From the NCBI GenBank assembly GCA_012064415.1, contig SSNU01000247.1, positions 992,629-1,056,628 of the forward strand: a stretch of 64,000 bases of DNA, read 5' to 3'. Below the pieces are notes generated by a model. It worked only from the letters and a program-made list of their open reading frames with translations. It did no database searches and was not told the origin of the DNA. The DNA comes from Gyrodactylus bullatarudis (taxonomy: Eukaryota; Platyhelminthes; Monogenea; Gyrodactylidea; Gyrodactylidae). Numbering within the stretch: position 1 is the first letter of the stretch; every line of letters begins with the position of its first letter. Shown in pieces: positions 1 through 13,317 of the stretch. The position numbers were made by a program, and so were the translations under genes.

Positions 1-2150
1 ATCGTGTAAATATCGATAATAAAGGATGTATGCCTGTGTGACAGTTATTCTCTCTAAAAATACTCACTCAATCAATTCTGTCTTTTCTCATGCAAAAGTT
101 CTTTATCGAAAAGCTTGATCTTCTCTCTATGTCATTCTCACTTATTAATTAATCATACCTACAATTTATCATTACAATCTCAGGTTAGCATCAACATTTT
201 AACTTATGTTTTCTATACCAGTTTTATGATCTAAGATCACAGTACAACGGCTAGCCTATTAGGAATTTAACGGGCATCACTTGTTTCAAAATTTATCTAA
301 TTTCTCTCTATTCGTGTTACATATAGTTTGATGATTATTTCATCCTTTCAATTACACAATTCTTCCAATTAAGGGAAAGAAAATATAGTAAACACAAATT
401 TCAACTAGGCAGAAGAAATATCTCTCCAGATTTTTATCATCCCTTTTGGAGAAAAATGTCAATAGGCCTCACCAACATCTTTTACATGGGTAAACGAGAG
501 AGAGGAAGACAGAAAATTGGGTGTCCTTTCATCGTTAAGTTTTTTCTTTTCAAAGCAACAACGACAAGAAATAACAAATATTACTTTAGTACAAACTATA
601 TTCAATATATATACATATTTTCAGTATTTACATGAGAAACGCCTACTATAGCAGTAGAGAACATGTGTATGAAAAAATAGGGTTTGGTGCAAAATGAATA
701 AAAAGGGGGAATGTAGCTTCACAGGAAAATCTAGAAATTTACAGGCAATGAAGGCCAACAAAGGGGAAAAGAAGAGAGATTCTTATCAGGCAGAAGAATA
801 ACCTGTTATATCCTCTCTCTTTAGTTTTTGTCTTGATAGCATAAATTGCCATAATTACGATGCCTTTGTGGACAGGAAAAGAGATGAATTATTTCCCATT
901 CCGCTGTGCAAATAGTTTCGCATATTTTCATGGCACACATGTAAAAAAGAGGGGTTTTGAAACCTCAAAGAATCTTCCTTACCAGGCTAATTTCTTCCTT
1001 TGTGGAAACCATACTCTATTCTATTTTGCGTGATAAATAAATCTTCTTTAATTACGTATCTTGTTTCTCCCTTGCTATGTCGACTTTTTTAGAATCCCGA
1101 CAAGTCTATTGTTTAAGGGTCGAATTGTATCTTTAATTATAATGATTCTTATGACACTTATCTCTCAAAGGTTTTCTTTATTCACTCAATGTATATTTCT
1201 TTATAAGTTTATCAGTTTAAAATTGATTGAGAAAAATCTAGATTAAAAGCTGACATAGGCCAAGTTAATTGAAGATTTTTCAACATCAATTTTGCACCTA
1301 ACATAAAAAATTATAAGAGTAATTTTTCTCAATACACAGACTCGGCTTAAACCTTCAAACCTCACAGAGGATCATATACGGGACAGGTAACTTTCTCAAG
1401 CCATAGTTTTGTTTTAAAGAAGTAATTTTTGACTAATATTCTTCTTCGAATGAAGCTTCATTGAGAAGTTATGAAAATTAATTTTGAAAAACCACTCACA
1501 GAGATCCGAGAAAAAATCTTTTATCGAAAAGCCATATTCGTAGAATTCGGGAATGGGATCACTTTGAATTCATTTCTTGAAATCAAAATTCTAGCCATTG
1601 TCAGGGTCTTAAAGTGGCCATTTTTTGCTAAAAAAAATGCAATGTACCTTGAAAAAATTCTCTCTGTGTCTTTAAGGGTCAATGATATCGATGAAGAATA
1701 TCCTCAATAGGATCAAAACTAGAAAAAAAGGTTGAGATAATGTCAGGGTTATTGTGGGAAAATATTCTGCTTGAATTTTCAAACTATCAAAATAAAAATA
1801 ACCCCTACCTATGAAAGTAATCCTTCTTTTTTGATTTATTAAATTGTATGTTTTACTACTTCTACAAATGTTTTGTACGAAAAGGAAACACATGTACCCC
1901 AATTATACATTTTTAAACTACCATACCAATACGAATCCAAAATGATGGGATGCGAGTATAGAACGTGAATAAATGAATCAGTCATATTTCCCTCATTCCA
2001 GTTTCAGGGGATTAGACAAGCTTCTCGAGTAATAATGTAATAATAGGTAGAAATAATAAAGGCTACACGGATTAAAACTCACCATGGGTGTGCCTCCACT
2101 TTACCTCCATTTAACTGTATTGGGAATGTGTTTACTTTTACTGTTATTTC

Positions 2151-2172
2151 GATGATGATGATGATGATGATG
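2151..2172. repeat. (GAT)n microsatellite
   Basis: About seven tandem copies of GAT in non-coding sequence. Confidence 0.9.
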
Positions 2173-2408
2173 AAGTTAGCCAATTTTTATATTTCTTTAA
2201 CAAGCAGAAAATTCAAAAGAATATATGTCACATGAAATTACTCTTATATAATACAAGTCAATATAGGGAATCTAGTATTGAGAGGGGAAGATATCGTAGA
2301 ACCCTTCTATCCTCAGATTACTCACGAATTCCTACTTTTAACCCTAGAAAGAATTTTTCCCTATGGGAGTTTTAATACAAATGGGGGCGTAAAGGTATAA
2401 ATTTGTGA

Positions 2409-2600
2409 GTTTTTTTTTTCAGAAAATTTTATTTATTTTTTTAGTATATATAATTAACAAAAATAAAGTAATCTGGATAAGTATTATTAGCATAAAGGTT
2501 CTCTAAGTCTTGGGCATCTTGTAGAAATAGAATAAAATGAGTATAATGCATATCTGGTTGGAGTTTTGATACACTTGCAATGAAAGTAAATAGGCCATTT
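2409..2600 (-). mobile_element. Possible retroelement or processed-transcript 3' end
   Basis: Read on the minus strand, this stretch ends with an AATAAA-like signal followed about a dozen bases later by a run of ten A, the layout left by retrotransposition of a polyadenylated RNA. The same layout ends the LINE copy at 13318. No coding remnant was recognised, so the assignment rests on the tail alone. Confidence 0.3.
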
Positions 2601-3405
2601 GAGCAATAATCAATAAACATTCTGGAACATTAGTCAAGATTAGTAGTATAGTCAAGTTTAGATCGAATATGTGACAAAATATGTATTATATACTAGAGAG
2701 AATATTACATTCCGATAATTTATATATATATTTACTATTATAAGTAGAGAGTAGACGGTAGATCTGAAAATGAGGATTTTCTTAGATTGTAGAAATTTTC
2801 TACTAATTGAGATGAGTTAATGATTTAACCCTCAGGTTGAGATGCAATCATTGTAAATATGCTCAATCTCCAAGGATTTTCAATGCTTTGTGATGGGACT
2901 AAAGGTGAAATATATTGTCAAGATAACTAACAACTATAGTGCTTTATAAGCTTTTAGTCTCAAGTTACACTAACGAGTATTTAAATTAAATACATGGCAT
3001 TTTTTCAACCGCTGATAATGATCAAAAATCGAAGCTAAGGTAAATGCTTAGATTTTCTTGTCTAATTTTGACTCACAATGTGTCGAATTATCTAAATCAC
3101 AGAAAATCTTCATCATATGAGCCAACTATATAGCTGTATATTCGAGTTGAATTCAAATCATCATCCTAAAAGATACCTTAAAAATAAAAGGGAACGAAAG
3201 AAATGATTCTCTCTCTTTGGCTCACTTATTCGCATATTCCCTTAATATGTACGCAAATCTTTCAGTGAAACAACAGAATGTAGATGCATTTCATAAAAAA
3301 TATATACTCAAACAGATAGGGAAATAAGAAAGACTTGTATTATCATCAGGAGAACATTTCTCTTCCTCCAGAATTTATATTTATGGGGAATGATTTATTT
3401 GCTTT

Positions 3406-3423
3406 CCTCTCTCTCTCTCTCTC
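3406..3423. repeat. (CT)n microsatellite
   Basis: A CT dinucleotide run of about nine units in non-coding sequence. Confidence 0.85.
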
Positions 3424-4488
3424 GCTCTACTCAAACGAGATGTGTGTGTATTAAAAAATTAACGCTGTCTTTGAGCCCTTATAGAATGCAAAAAAAAGAT
3501 ATATTCTAGCAATAGTATTTGGTAATCGTATAAACTCGGTTAAGAATGATTTTATGCACCACTTAACAAGTTGACAAACTTTCTCTTCACTTACTTTACT
3601 GATGTATTACACTGAAATTATGAAAAGCATGTCGTCTCGGTAAATCAGGCGAGTCTATTTTTTCTTTCAATCGACTCCCCACTCTCCCTTACCTTTCTCT
3701 CTATTTTTCGCAATAAACAATAAAATAAGGGGCTTATTATTATTATGAAATATTGTTTAGTTTTACTATTAAATGCTATATATGTATACTCAATAAATTA
3801 TTATGACAAGTATGGCGGTGAAGGGGAAAAGACATGACATTGTAAACATGATGTAACATGTTCGTGGACTATGTGACACGTGTCTCGATTTCAGATCAAG
3901 CTTTTTTGTCATTCATTAAGAAAAGTGGGATTGTCCTACCATTTTTATTCCTCTCAAGTCAAACTCTCTTGATTGTAGATTTGGCGACAAAAAATTCAAT
4001 TTTATTGTTACATTGATGTCTATTTTTTGCCTATTTTAATAATACCGATTTTCTTGTTAGAAATAAACTTGAGAGCAATCTGTTACAAATCGTTCGTTTT
4101 TCCTCTCTATTTAATTGTTTTTTTTCCATAGGACTCTTTGTCTTGTAACAAAATGTTACTTGACCTTTTTTTGCATACCATGATGTAATTGAAACGTCCT
4201 CTGTAAACATAGATGAATCAATTCATTCATATAAAGTTAACCGTGTAATCACTCCCATGTAATCCACAGGGGTGTCGACCAAAAGTCATGTTAGACCTTG
4301 CACGAAATACTTCTTTTCACTGAAATTATAGTTGAATTTATTCTAAAGTATTCTTCATACCAATTAAGAAGAATAATAAAACTTGGCTTACCCTAAACAG
4401 TACGAACTATTTTTTCGAAATTCAAACATTTATTTATTGAAATAATATACAGGTATAATTATGAAAGGGGACGAGTAAAGAGTGGAAG

Positions 4489-5117
4489 GTTTTTCCTAGC
4501 ATGTGCGACACCTTTTTTATGATTTGCAAGAATGTTGTTTTTTAATTTTTGTTTGTTGAACTTTTCCTCTCTTAAAAACCTGTACTGTAAAATCATTTCC
4601 AGATGTTCTGCATCCACTTTATTCTTTTCTGAGGCCTGTGAGAAAATGCGTCCTTATCAAACGGTTTTGATCTTTACTCCTCCACTGGTCATCTCTTCGT
4701 ATCGGGAATAGAATCGATGACTTTAACCCCATCCAAAGTCCTATTCCTGTACAGCTTTAATCTTCTGAGTTGAATTCGAGATGGGAATTTACTATTTACT
4801 ACAATAACCCTTGAGTAAAGAGTGGAAGGTTTTGAACCTAGCCCGAGATTGAGAGTGTCCATATGAGTGGTGAGGGAGATACCACTACGTCACACCGGTA
4901 ATTCGTTTAGACCTTATTTTGAATGCTATTTTTCTGTGTATACTGAACGATCCTAGAAACTTTTAGGCCTCTTAATTAGGGAATGATAATTAATTTCTCT
5001 TTTTTGTTATTTGATCAAATCGATGATAAAATTTTTTTGTTCGAAATTTTGCTATTTCACTGGTCGTTCTACTGATAACTAAATGATTACTGATGAGAAA
5101 GTCATTTGAATTCTAAT
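4489..5117. repeat. Long dispersed direct repeat, copy 1
   Basis: A segment of about 629 bases is repeated in the same orientation at 11164-11793. By eye the copies differ at four substitutions and a one-base indel in a T run, so they are about 99% identical. No terminal inverted repeat and no coding frame were recognised. The motif GAGTAAAGAGTGGAAGG inside the unit (near 4814) also occurs just before copy 1 (near 4472). The high identity implies recent duplication or transposition. Confidence 0.9.
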
Positions 5118-5390
5118 TTGTAATTTTTTCAGAAAGGTTAGAAATCGAACAAGCGAATTGTAACAGATAACTCCATTAGACACTCGAAATAATCATCAAT
5201 TCGAACTGGGACAACGAGCCTGGAATCCTTCATCCATTGGTGAGTATCTTAAGACTTGAGTCACAATTTCTCATCTTTCGTGGTGAAATTCTATTGAAAA
5301 TATAAATATCTAAATAAAATCAAAAACCCAAGGTTCAATAGGAATTTTTTCTTGCTCCCTTATCCCCCTATTTCAAAAGAAAGCGTAAAC

Positions 5391-5818
5391 TACATGCTAG
5401 ACTTTGACAAAATTTCGCAAAATTACTTAAATCGCCAAGTATTTCCATGCTTCTGGAAAAAGATGAACAAAATTGTGAAATTTTTTAATTTAAAACGTTT
5501 TTTGACCATCAAAATTGTAATGTTCATGAAAAATTAGAGAAATTTTGTTTTGAGCTATTGAAAAAACAATTTTAAAGGGATTTAAGTCATTTTTACAACT
5601 TTATGTTAAGAAATTATGTGAATTCAACCTAGAATTATAAATATAAAAAACGTTTTAAATTTTAAAAATTTCACAATTTTGTTTATCTCTTCCCAGAAGC
5701 ATGGAAAGGTATTTTGAAGCGAAATTTGGTTGGATTATATTCAAATACATGAAGATTAGTTTTTTTCATATCGATGGGCGATTTAAGTAATTTTGCAAAA
5801 TTTCGTCCAAGCCTACTA
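5391..5818. repeat. Foldback (inverted-repeat) element
   Basis: The left part (about 5391-5510) returns as a reverse complement in the right part (about 5640-5818). Shared blocks include AAAATTACTTAAATCGCC, CCATGCTTCTGG and CACAATTTTGTT. The right arm carries about 60 extra bases relative to the left. Just upstream, 5305-5360 matches sequence at 14461-14515, so the full repeat may begin near 5295. No coding capacity is seen. Confidence 0.75.
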
Positions 5819-5822
5819 CAAT

Positions 5823-7029
5823 ACATAGCAATATTTAATCTGTCTTTCCTTGTAAAAATTCATTTATTGAAACGCATAAAATAAATACAGTAGAAGGCAA
5901 CATCTATTCACTATATATATACGGCTAGTGATAATTCTCTCTAGAACTTGGATGCAAATGCAAATATGAAAAGAAAAAACAGTATTCAGATTTGCCTGAT
6001 TAAATGTATCTTTTCTATTATCATATCTTTTTGATCATCAAATGTGTACTTCTTTCCGAAAGTGATGATCCATTGGTGTTTATTGCTCCTAATACTTTCT
6101 TTTTAATGCCTACAAGGATTATTAGTATTATAATTCTGTTCTTCTTTAATTCCTAAACACTAGGAATAGATTCTTCAATGTACAATTTCATTTCGCTTGA
6201 ATAAAAATGTAGATTGGAAAGAATATTTTCTCTCAAATCCTAGAGCAGGTTTCACGTATATTTTAGCTTCTTTTTGATTTGATCAATTTTTTTTATTCCA
6301 AAAATTTAACTGCGTTCGGAATTTTTCCATTAATTTTTCGCTTCTTTCGGAAATAGAAATATTTTCTAATCAATTCAATATTTTGAAAGCGTCTATAGAA
6401 TTTTGAATGTTGGCGCCTTTTTGAAATTAAAAAAAAAATAGCTTCTTGTCTGATTGAATTATTCTCAGAATTAATCTTCATTCCAAGTACTATTCAGGTC
6501 ATCTGGTTATCAGATTCCATGAGAATCAGATCCAAATTTTCATATCATCTCCACAGGGGGTAGGGTAGAACAAATTTTTATTTTCCCGGAACAACATTTC
6601 ATGCCTTAATCAAAAATTGACGTTTAAACCGTGAAAAGCACATTTTTGTGAATCATCAAAATTTTCCTAATTTCCCAGGGATTTCTTTCAACATGTGGAA
6701 AATGACTCAATATTTACAATAAGCACTATTTTTATTCAAAATGTTGCAAAAACTATTCAAAAAGCTCAATTTTGTCCTTTCTCGTAGTATAATTCATTGA
6801 AAAAATCTTGGCACGTATTCAAAACTTTAGAAAGGGGTTAATTCATGAGGCTCTTGAAATTGGCAATAATGATACTTTCAATGGAAATGTTGATAAAGTA
6901 AACATTGGGCAGTGAAGAAAGTTGAATTAAATCAGATGAAAAATAAGATCTATATTACTCTATTCTTCTGATTATGAATACTTTATTATCATGTAAGGGT
7001 TAGACTCTTGTATTATTCTATTCTCTAAT
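5823..7029. other. Non-coding stretch
   Basis: AT-rich sequence with only short frames on either strand. Nothing recognisable. Confidence 0.5.
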
Positions 7030-7122
7030 CTGATTGGACAAAACCGATAGGGATGAGATCATGAAAGTATATAAATAGTATTTTGTGTTTGATGGGCTCG
7101 TCGTACCACTGAAGAAGGCAGG
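7030..7122 (+). promoter_or_regulatory. CCAAT/TATA promoter-like site with a downstream splice donor
   Basis: CTGATTGG (reverse of CCAATCAG, an NF-Y-type box) at 7030 is followed by a strong TATA sequence, TATATAAATAG, at 7068-7078. About 45 bases further on, GGCAG is followed by a consensus donor (gtgagg at 7122). This looks like a core promoter plus a short first exon. No downstream coding exons could be attached. The only ATG in the presumed exon opens a seven-codon frame ending before the donor (MGSSYH then stop), so the exon would be non-coding. It could be a distal 5' exon or a non-coding RNA start. Confidence 0.35.
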
Positions 7123-9090
7123 TGAGGACAATCGAAATTTTCTATTTTTCGTTTATTTCTGCTACATGGAAATTGATAAATTAGGATCATCAGTTCAAAA
7201 TTATGGTCTTTTCCTAGTCCAATGGTTATGAACCAGATAAATAACTTTTGATTCCCCTCACACCTTTTTATGAACTGTTAAGACTTGAATAAGACAGGTA
7301 CTAAAGAGAAAGAATCAAGATTCAGAAGCCTGTTGTTTTTCCTAGTTTGAGCTAGCAATGACAGAAAGAGATCTTCTCTCTTGAGATATCCAATTAGATA
7401 AGAAATCTTACAAGTTTGATTAGAGAAAAAGATTAACATGCTCAGATATAAAAATTATATCTAGAATGTTGTTCTCTTTCTCTCTTGATTAGTGTTTTTG
7501 ATAAATTTTAATTACCTTTTCGATTAGATATTCATCGTAATAATAATTATTATACATATGCTATATAACCTTAACTCTTCTCAAAGGATAAAAATAATTA
7601 TTACTCTTGAGGTTAGCAATTCCTAGGATATCTTTCATTTACATATGAAGGAAAGAAATTACAAACACATGATGATACAAGGCCTGATCTAAACATTTAT
7701 TTCAATAGTCAAGAAAACTATAAAACTAAACTGCAGAGTTTATCACTCGTTGAAACCGAGGTCAATAATAACTTCTTGATTCAAAATTATGGTTCAGCAC
7801 ATTTAACGATAAATATTCTTTTTTTGTTAATTTCTTTAGGTAAATTTCAATTTTTTCATCATTAAGTTCCTAAGATATCGATAAACTACTCTTTTCAACA
7901 ACCTATTTCTCATATCTCTAGCATAAATTTAAGATCATCATGACACCCCTGACACTGAAAAATGAAGAAATGATGCATATTTCAAAGTGATGTTTTGTCG
8001 AAAGTATTATAGATATTAGCCCGGAATTAGAAAAATATCTAGCTCAGTTAAATGTATAGAATATTTGAATGCCAATGTATTTTGAATGAAAAATAATTAT
8101 GGAAGAAAAAAAATCATTCTTCTTACTCAATTTTTTGAAAAGTCAAATTCTACCACCCTACAGTACCAATGTAGCCATATGGAACATGCCAAAGTAACGA
8201 TCTAGATCATGAAATATTTTTTTGATTTTTTCATATAATCATCTGAGTCATAAGAAGATCGAACTGTGAAATTTTGAAAGAAATCGCATCAAATTTATCG
8301 AGTTGATATTGAAAGGTTGGTTAATATGCGTATTTATAATTAATCTCTCAGTTGTCCACTGAAATGGATAACATCATTTTCAAGCTGTCAAAAGGCCACT
8401 CTAAAGTTATTATTGATATATTTTAATCTCTCAAATTGAATAATAAACTAGCAGTAAACATTGAGTAAGTTAGCAAATAAATGTACATGAGAATATCGTG
8501 TATCATATCTATCTATAGTAATGTGTCTTGAATGAATATGCTACAATAGCAATATCTGCTAATAACTTATTATCGAGGATTCCCTGAGTTTGGGCAAACA
8601 AATAAAAGAAAAAAAGTTATCAGAAATCATCTTCTTCTCTCATGTCTTCTTCTTCACAGTAGGGAGAATGAATACTCGGGAATAAGTAATCTCGAATCGA
8701 CATATGGTGTTTGGAAATATCGTTTTTTTTATTAATAGATTGAGAAAAATAGGATATCTTTACTCAATTTGTCTACTTAATACATCTCTTTGAAATACCA
8801 GTGCACTGAAACACTACTCCTGCTGAATTTTCATCTCCCTTCTCTTTTCAATACAGAAATTGATAAGTGTATTATGACAAGTTTTCTATTTTCCTCCCTC
8901 CCCAAATAAAGAACATGAGAGTTACCCATAAAGAGATATCTTATCTATAATTTATACCCCTTGTGAAATAAATATACACAAAGTGTTATAGAAAAATAAA
9001 GGCATTCTTATTAGTTTACTATTTACTATAATATCTTGCCTTAATTTGTTCACACGGGCTAATTATTAAGAATAGATTTTAGCGATTCAA
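7123..9090. other. Non-coding stretch
   Basis: No supported exon or family match. AT-rich sequence without obvious terminal repeats. Confidence 0.5.
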
Positions 9091-9127
9091 CTTCAAAATG
9101 TCCGCCAATTCACAATTTAATAATGGT

Positions 9128-9420
9128 GTAAGATATATAAAACTAGTTGACATGAAGATGAGAATTTACTGTTTTTACAAAAACCTCGACATTTTTCGAA
9201 AATGCACCAAATTTCCACTTTTTCAACTTTTGAACCCAGAAATTTTCATCGATTTCGATGATTCAAAGCAGTCAAGTACTGATATTTGGGATCAACCTTA
9301 GACAAAGAATTCAAATTCGGCCATAGAGATAGCAAAGATCTTGCCGAGAAAAAGGTTGGACTTCAAGATTTTGGATAATTGGCCTTTGTGATAATCGAAA
9401 AATTCAAATGGTTCGATTTC
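9128..9420. repeat. Diverged member of the GATGGGAATTTA-type dispersed family
   Basis: The block TGAAGATGAGAATTTACTG followed by TTTTTACAAAAACCTCGA resembles the ends of the foldback elements at 10272-10730 and 39404-40085 and blocks at 31698 and 32712. The short frames in this stretch (about 67 and 70 codons) look incidental to the repeat. Confidence 0.4.
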
Positions 9421-10271
9421 CCACAGTAATGAAGAACTTGAGTGAAATTCTACAGGTGAATTCGAATTCTTTGTCTAATGTTGATCCTGAATATCAATAT
9501 TTAACTACTTCAAATCAACTTCTCATGTCAACTATTGCTAGCCATGCTAAGAATTCGGCTAGAGTAGTAGAGTTATCAAAAATGTTTATTCAGGATCACC
9601 ACTTGACAAGAAAAAGGTAGATTCCAGGGAATACCCCCATTATTCTCGACCTAGATTAGGTCCATGTTAAGTATCGAATATGGTGTATTTGTAAAATATA
9701 TCTTGAAGGTGATTGGTTAATCTAGACTTGATTAGACAAATATGCTAGATACGCTAGACCTCATGAACCACTCTAAGTATCGTGTGAAAGTCCAATTTTG
9801 ATCATTCTTGGTCATTTTCACATCTTGAAAACTAATGACGGTTCCATCAAACATTGGATACTTAACAATATGCTAATGTTAAAATCCCTGAAATTCCTCT
9901 CAAAATGTGACCTAACTTTTACTCCAAGTCATTTTCCGTAGTAAAATTCCATTGAAAAACTGTCACTTTCAATTTAGATTTTGTACACCTGAACAAACTC
10001 GAAAACATATACTGTAGTTTTCCAAAATAAGTTTAAGCCTGGAGAAGAAGAAAGGTTATAATAGAGGTTACATATTAGATCTAAATTAGATTATACAAAA
10101 GTCTACTCTATCTTCATAAGCTCCAACGGCTTACTTATCCATTATTTTATTTATTTACAAAATCATTTTAAATTGAATCTATCTATTGCCAACCTATCAA
10201 GAGAATTATGATTTCATATTGTATATCATAGTATAGAACGAAAAAAAATATGAAAAATTTGACTTTCTCTG

Positions 10272-10730
10272 CTAAAGTTGGTTGGTTTTTACAGAAATCT
10301 CGATATTTTCATCAAAATTTCGAATGCGTTGAAGATTTTTCGAAATCCTACTCATGTTGCCCACATTTACCAGTAGAAGAAAAAGATTCTGAAAAAAATT
10401 GAAATTCGACCCTCAAACGATAATTAACTTATGCATTAGAACAGATTTAGCATATACGTTTTTTGTCCGATTTTGATCCTGAAAATCAACTATTGATCAC
10501 CCTCTCACTTTGAAATCAAGAAAAATTTTCATTTCAATATGCAAAAAATGGGGATTAGGCGCCAAATCTAAATTCGAAAAATGTCCATATTTTTCATCAA
10601 AATTTTTTTTTATAATTTTTTTCTTCAGGTCGTAAAAGGGAGCAATATGCTTAGGATTCCAGCAAAACCTCTAACATATTCGAATTTTTGATGAAAAAAA
10701 CGATTTCATACTTGATATCAATTAGCTTTA
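10272..10730. repeat. Foldback element, GATGGGAATTTA-type family
   Basis: The ends are imperfect inverted repeats: the left begins TAAAGTTGGTTGG and the right ends CAATTAGCTTTA, and both arms carry a TTTTCATCAAAA-type block and a GGAATCCTA block. Internal blocks such as TTGCCCACATTTACCAGT recur nearly unchanged at 39500, which shows both are copies of one family. Non-coding, MITE-like. Confidence 0.7.
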
Positions 10731-11163
10731 AATGGTACACTAACACAGCTATTCGCCAATACACGAGCCCTTTTTACTAAAAGAATCTCTCCAACTCTAG
10801 GGAAATTCAATAAAATGTTGACGAATGTTTTCCGTTCCACATCATCATCAGCAAAGGTCACACACCCAGAATAGGAATTCACACAGACAAAATATACCCT
10901 TAAAATTTGGGTCATTTTTCCTTTATTATTATTTTGACAAAAAAAGAACGGTTTTTACATGAGAGAGATAACGAGAACGCAGAGTGTTCTCTCATGACTT
11001 TTTATTAGCCTATGTGTGGTTCCTTATTAAAAAACAAAAATTTAATTTTCCCTCACTTCTTCTTCTTCCTTTCGCACCCTCTACTCAGTACTGGAGGGTT
11101 TAATGAGAGAAGGACTTGAGGGGTGGATGAGGCGAGACATGGAATATTTTTTAATGAACTGCA

Positions 11164-11793
11164 GTTTTTCCTAGCATGTGCGACACCTTTTTTATGATTT
11201 GCAAGAATGTTGTTTTTTAATTTTTGTTTGTTGAACTTTTCCTCTCTTAAAAACCTGTACTGTAAAATCATTTCCAGATGTTCTGCATCCACTTTATTCT
11301 TTTCTGAGGCCTGTGAGAAAATGCGCCCTTATCAAACGGTTTTGATCTTTACTCCTCCACTGGTCATCTCTTCGTATCGGGAATAGAATCGATGACTTTA
11401 ACCCCACCCAAAGTCCTATTCCTGTACAGCTTTAATCTTCTGAGTTGAATTCGAGATGGGAATTTACTATTTACTACAATAACCCTTGAGTAAAGAGTGG
11501 AAGGTTTTGAACCTAGCCCGAGATTGAGAGTGTCCATATGAGTGGTGAGGGAGATACCACTACGTCACACCGGTAATTCGTTTAGACCTTATTTTGAATG
11601 CTATTTTTCTGTGTATACTGAACGATCCTAGAAACTTTTAGGCCTCTTAAATAGGGAATGATAATTAATTTCTCTTTTTTTGTTATTTGATCAAATCGAT
11701 GATAAAATTTTTTTGTTCGAAATTTTGCTATTTCATTGGTCGTTCTACTGATAACTAAATGATTACTGATGAGAAAGTCATTTGAATTCTAAT
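11164..11793. repeat. Long dispersed direct repeat, copy 2
   Basis: Near-identical to 4489-5117. The flanks differ on both sides, which fixes the unit ends at about GTTTTTCCTAGC and TTGAATTCTAAT. A 79-codon minus-strand frame overlaps its left edge, but it also covers unrelated flanking sequence and is not considered a gene. Confidence 0.9.
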
Positions 11794-13317
11794 CGACAAT
11801 AGACAAAAGTTTGTATGCAATTCACGAAAAATAATTCTCTGAGACTTTAATACACAATGAACTGAGCCAAATTTCCCTTTTTCTAAACCTCTCAGTTCAA
11901 AGTTCTTTTCGCTTTCAAAGACTTAAAGACCTTTATTGTAGAACAAGAAAAGACTGAGAAGTCAAATTATGGGAGAAAATCTCATGATTTCTAGGAAAAA
12001 CTTCCGAGTGTCTCATAGAGAAATAAATTATTGAATGTTTTTAAAGAACTTTATCATACAAAAAATGACACATCTTTAAAGACTGCTTAAACTCTATTAA
12101 CATGACATCGAAAATTATTAACTCAGTGTTTTAAACCGAGAAAAAAAGTAAAATCTGTCTTTTTATTTGCTATGCTCTTTTCTATGTTTGCTTGTTCAAT
12201 CTTTATTTTCTTTTCAAAATTTCAAAATTTGTAATGATACTCAGTATACAGATACCACATGAAAATCAATGGCTCACTTTGCCAGTAGCTCATCTTGTCT
12301 CTTTGGTAACCCATTTCCTTACTCTAAACTTTTCATCTTTACTCATGTTACGTTGTTGTTTACTCTTGAACGAGACCATCTTTCACCCTCTTTGACAGAT
12401 GAATATATTGAGATTTGTATATATTAATCAATTCTTCACTTCAACTGATTGAGAATTATTATTATATACTCTCTCTGAGCATGAGTATGTATGACACAGT
12501 GGTAAATATGACACCTTTTTCTACTTTTCACTTTTATTTATTTATTATCTTCTCTCATGTTCATTCTCTCTCTCAGCCTCGCCCTACTCACTAACTCACT
12601 CAGATAGATAAATGTCTCAGAATATTTGGTGTAAAAATAGAATAAAAGCTTGAAGGAAGTCAAAAGTAATCAGAAGTGAGTTCATTCAATAATTTATTTA
12701 CTTGTTTATACCAAATCGAATCTCATTGGTCGAGAGAAAGGCCTCTCTTATCGATTCCATTTTTATACTCCTTATCTATTATAGTCATACATATATTAGG
12801 TATAGATATTTCGTATCTTTTTCTTGTAGAAAATGCTCCCCAATAATCATAATATAAATTATATATCATAAAATATTAATTAGTATTTTCAATGGGAAAT
12901 AAATAAGTACTAAGTAAGTAGGCATTATGCAACGCTTTGAGGGAAAGAAGAAATACCACTATAGCTATTACTATTATTATTATGTAGGCATCATATTGCT
13001 CTCTTTTATGCTCACCAAGTCCAGTTAATTAATGTTCTCTCGACAAACTTTTACATTTCATCATTCACCAGGGCATCTTTTTCTATATTCTCTCCCAATA
13101 ATGGGCGTTCAATTTTGCTTTTTTCGGTAAACTTTTTCCCTTCTATCATCGTAGTGTAATTTAGATTGCTATTCTTTTTGGTTCGAGACCGAGATACACA
13201 TGTCTTCTCTGATCCCATCACATTCCCGAGCGATAATCTGAATTTAAAGACCCGAAATACTTTGTTTAAATATCCCTTTTAACGTGTCAAATAATTCAAA
13301 ATTTTGTAGTGAAATTC
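11794..13317. other. Non-coding stretch
   Basis: No exon or repeat boundary could be supported. AT-rich with short frames only. Confidence 0.5.

Larger units (their letters stand above)
1..4488. other. Gene-poor AT-rich stretch
   Basis: No reading frame here is long enough or shaped like a known protein family, and no convincing exon bounded by splice sites was seen. The visible content is simple repeats (GAT units near 2151, CT units near 3406), a possible retroelement 3' end at 2409-2600, and AT-rich unique sequence. It is part of about 17 kb of gene-free DNA upstream of the T-box gene, so distal regulatory sites are possible, but none can be pointed to. Confidence 0.5.
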
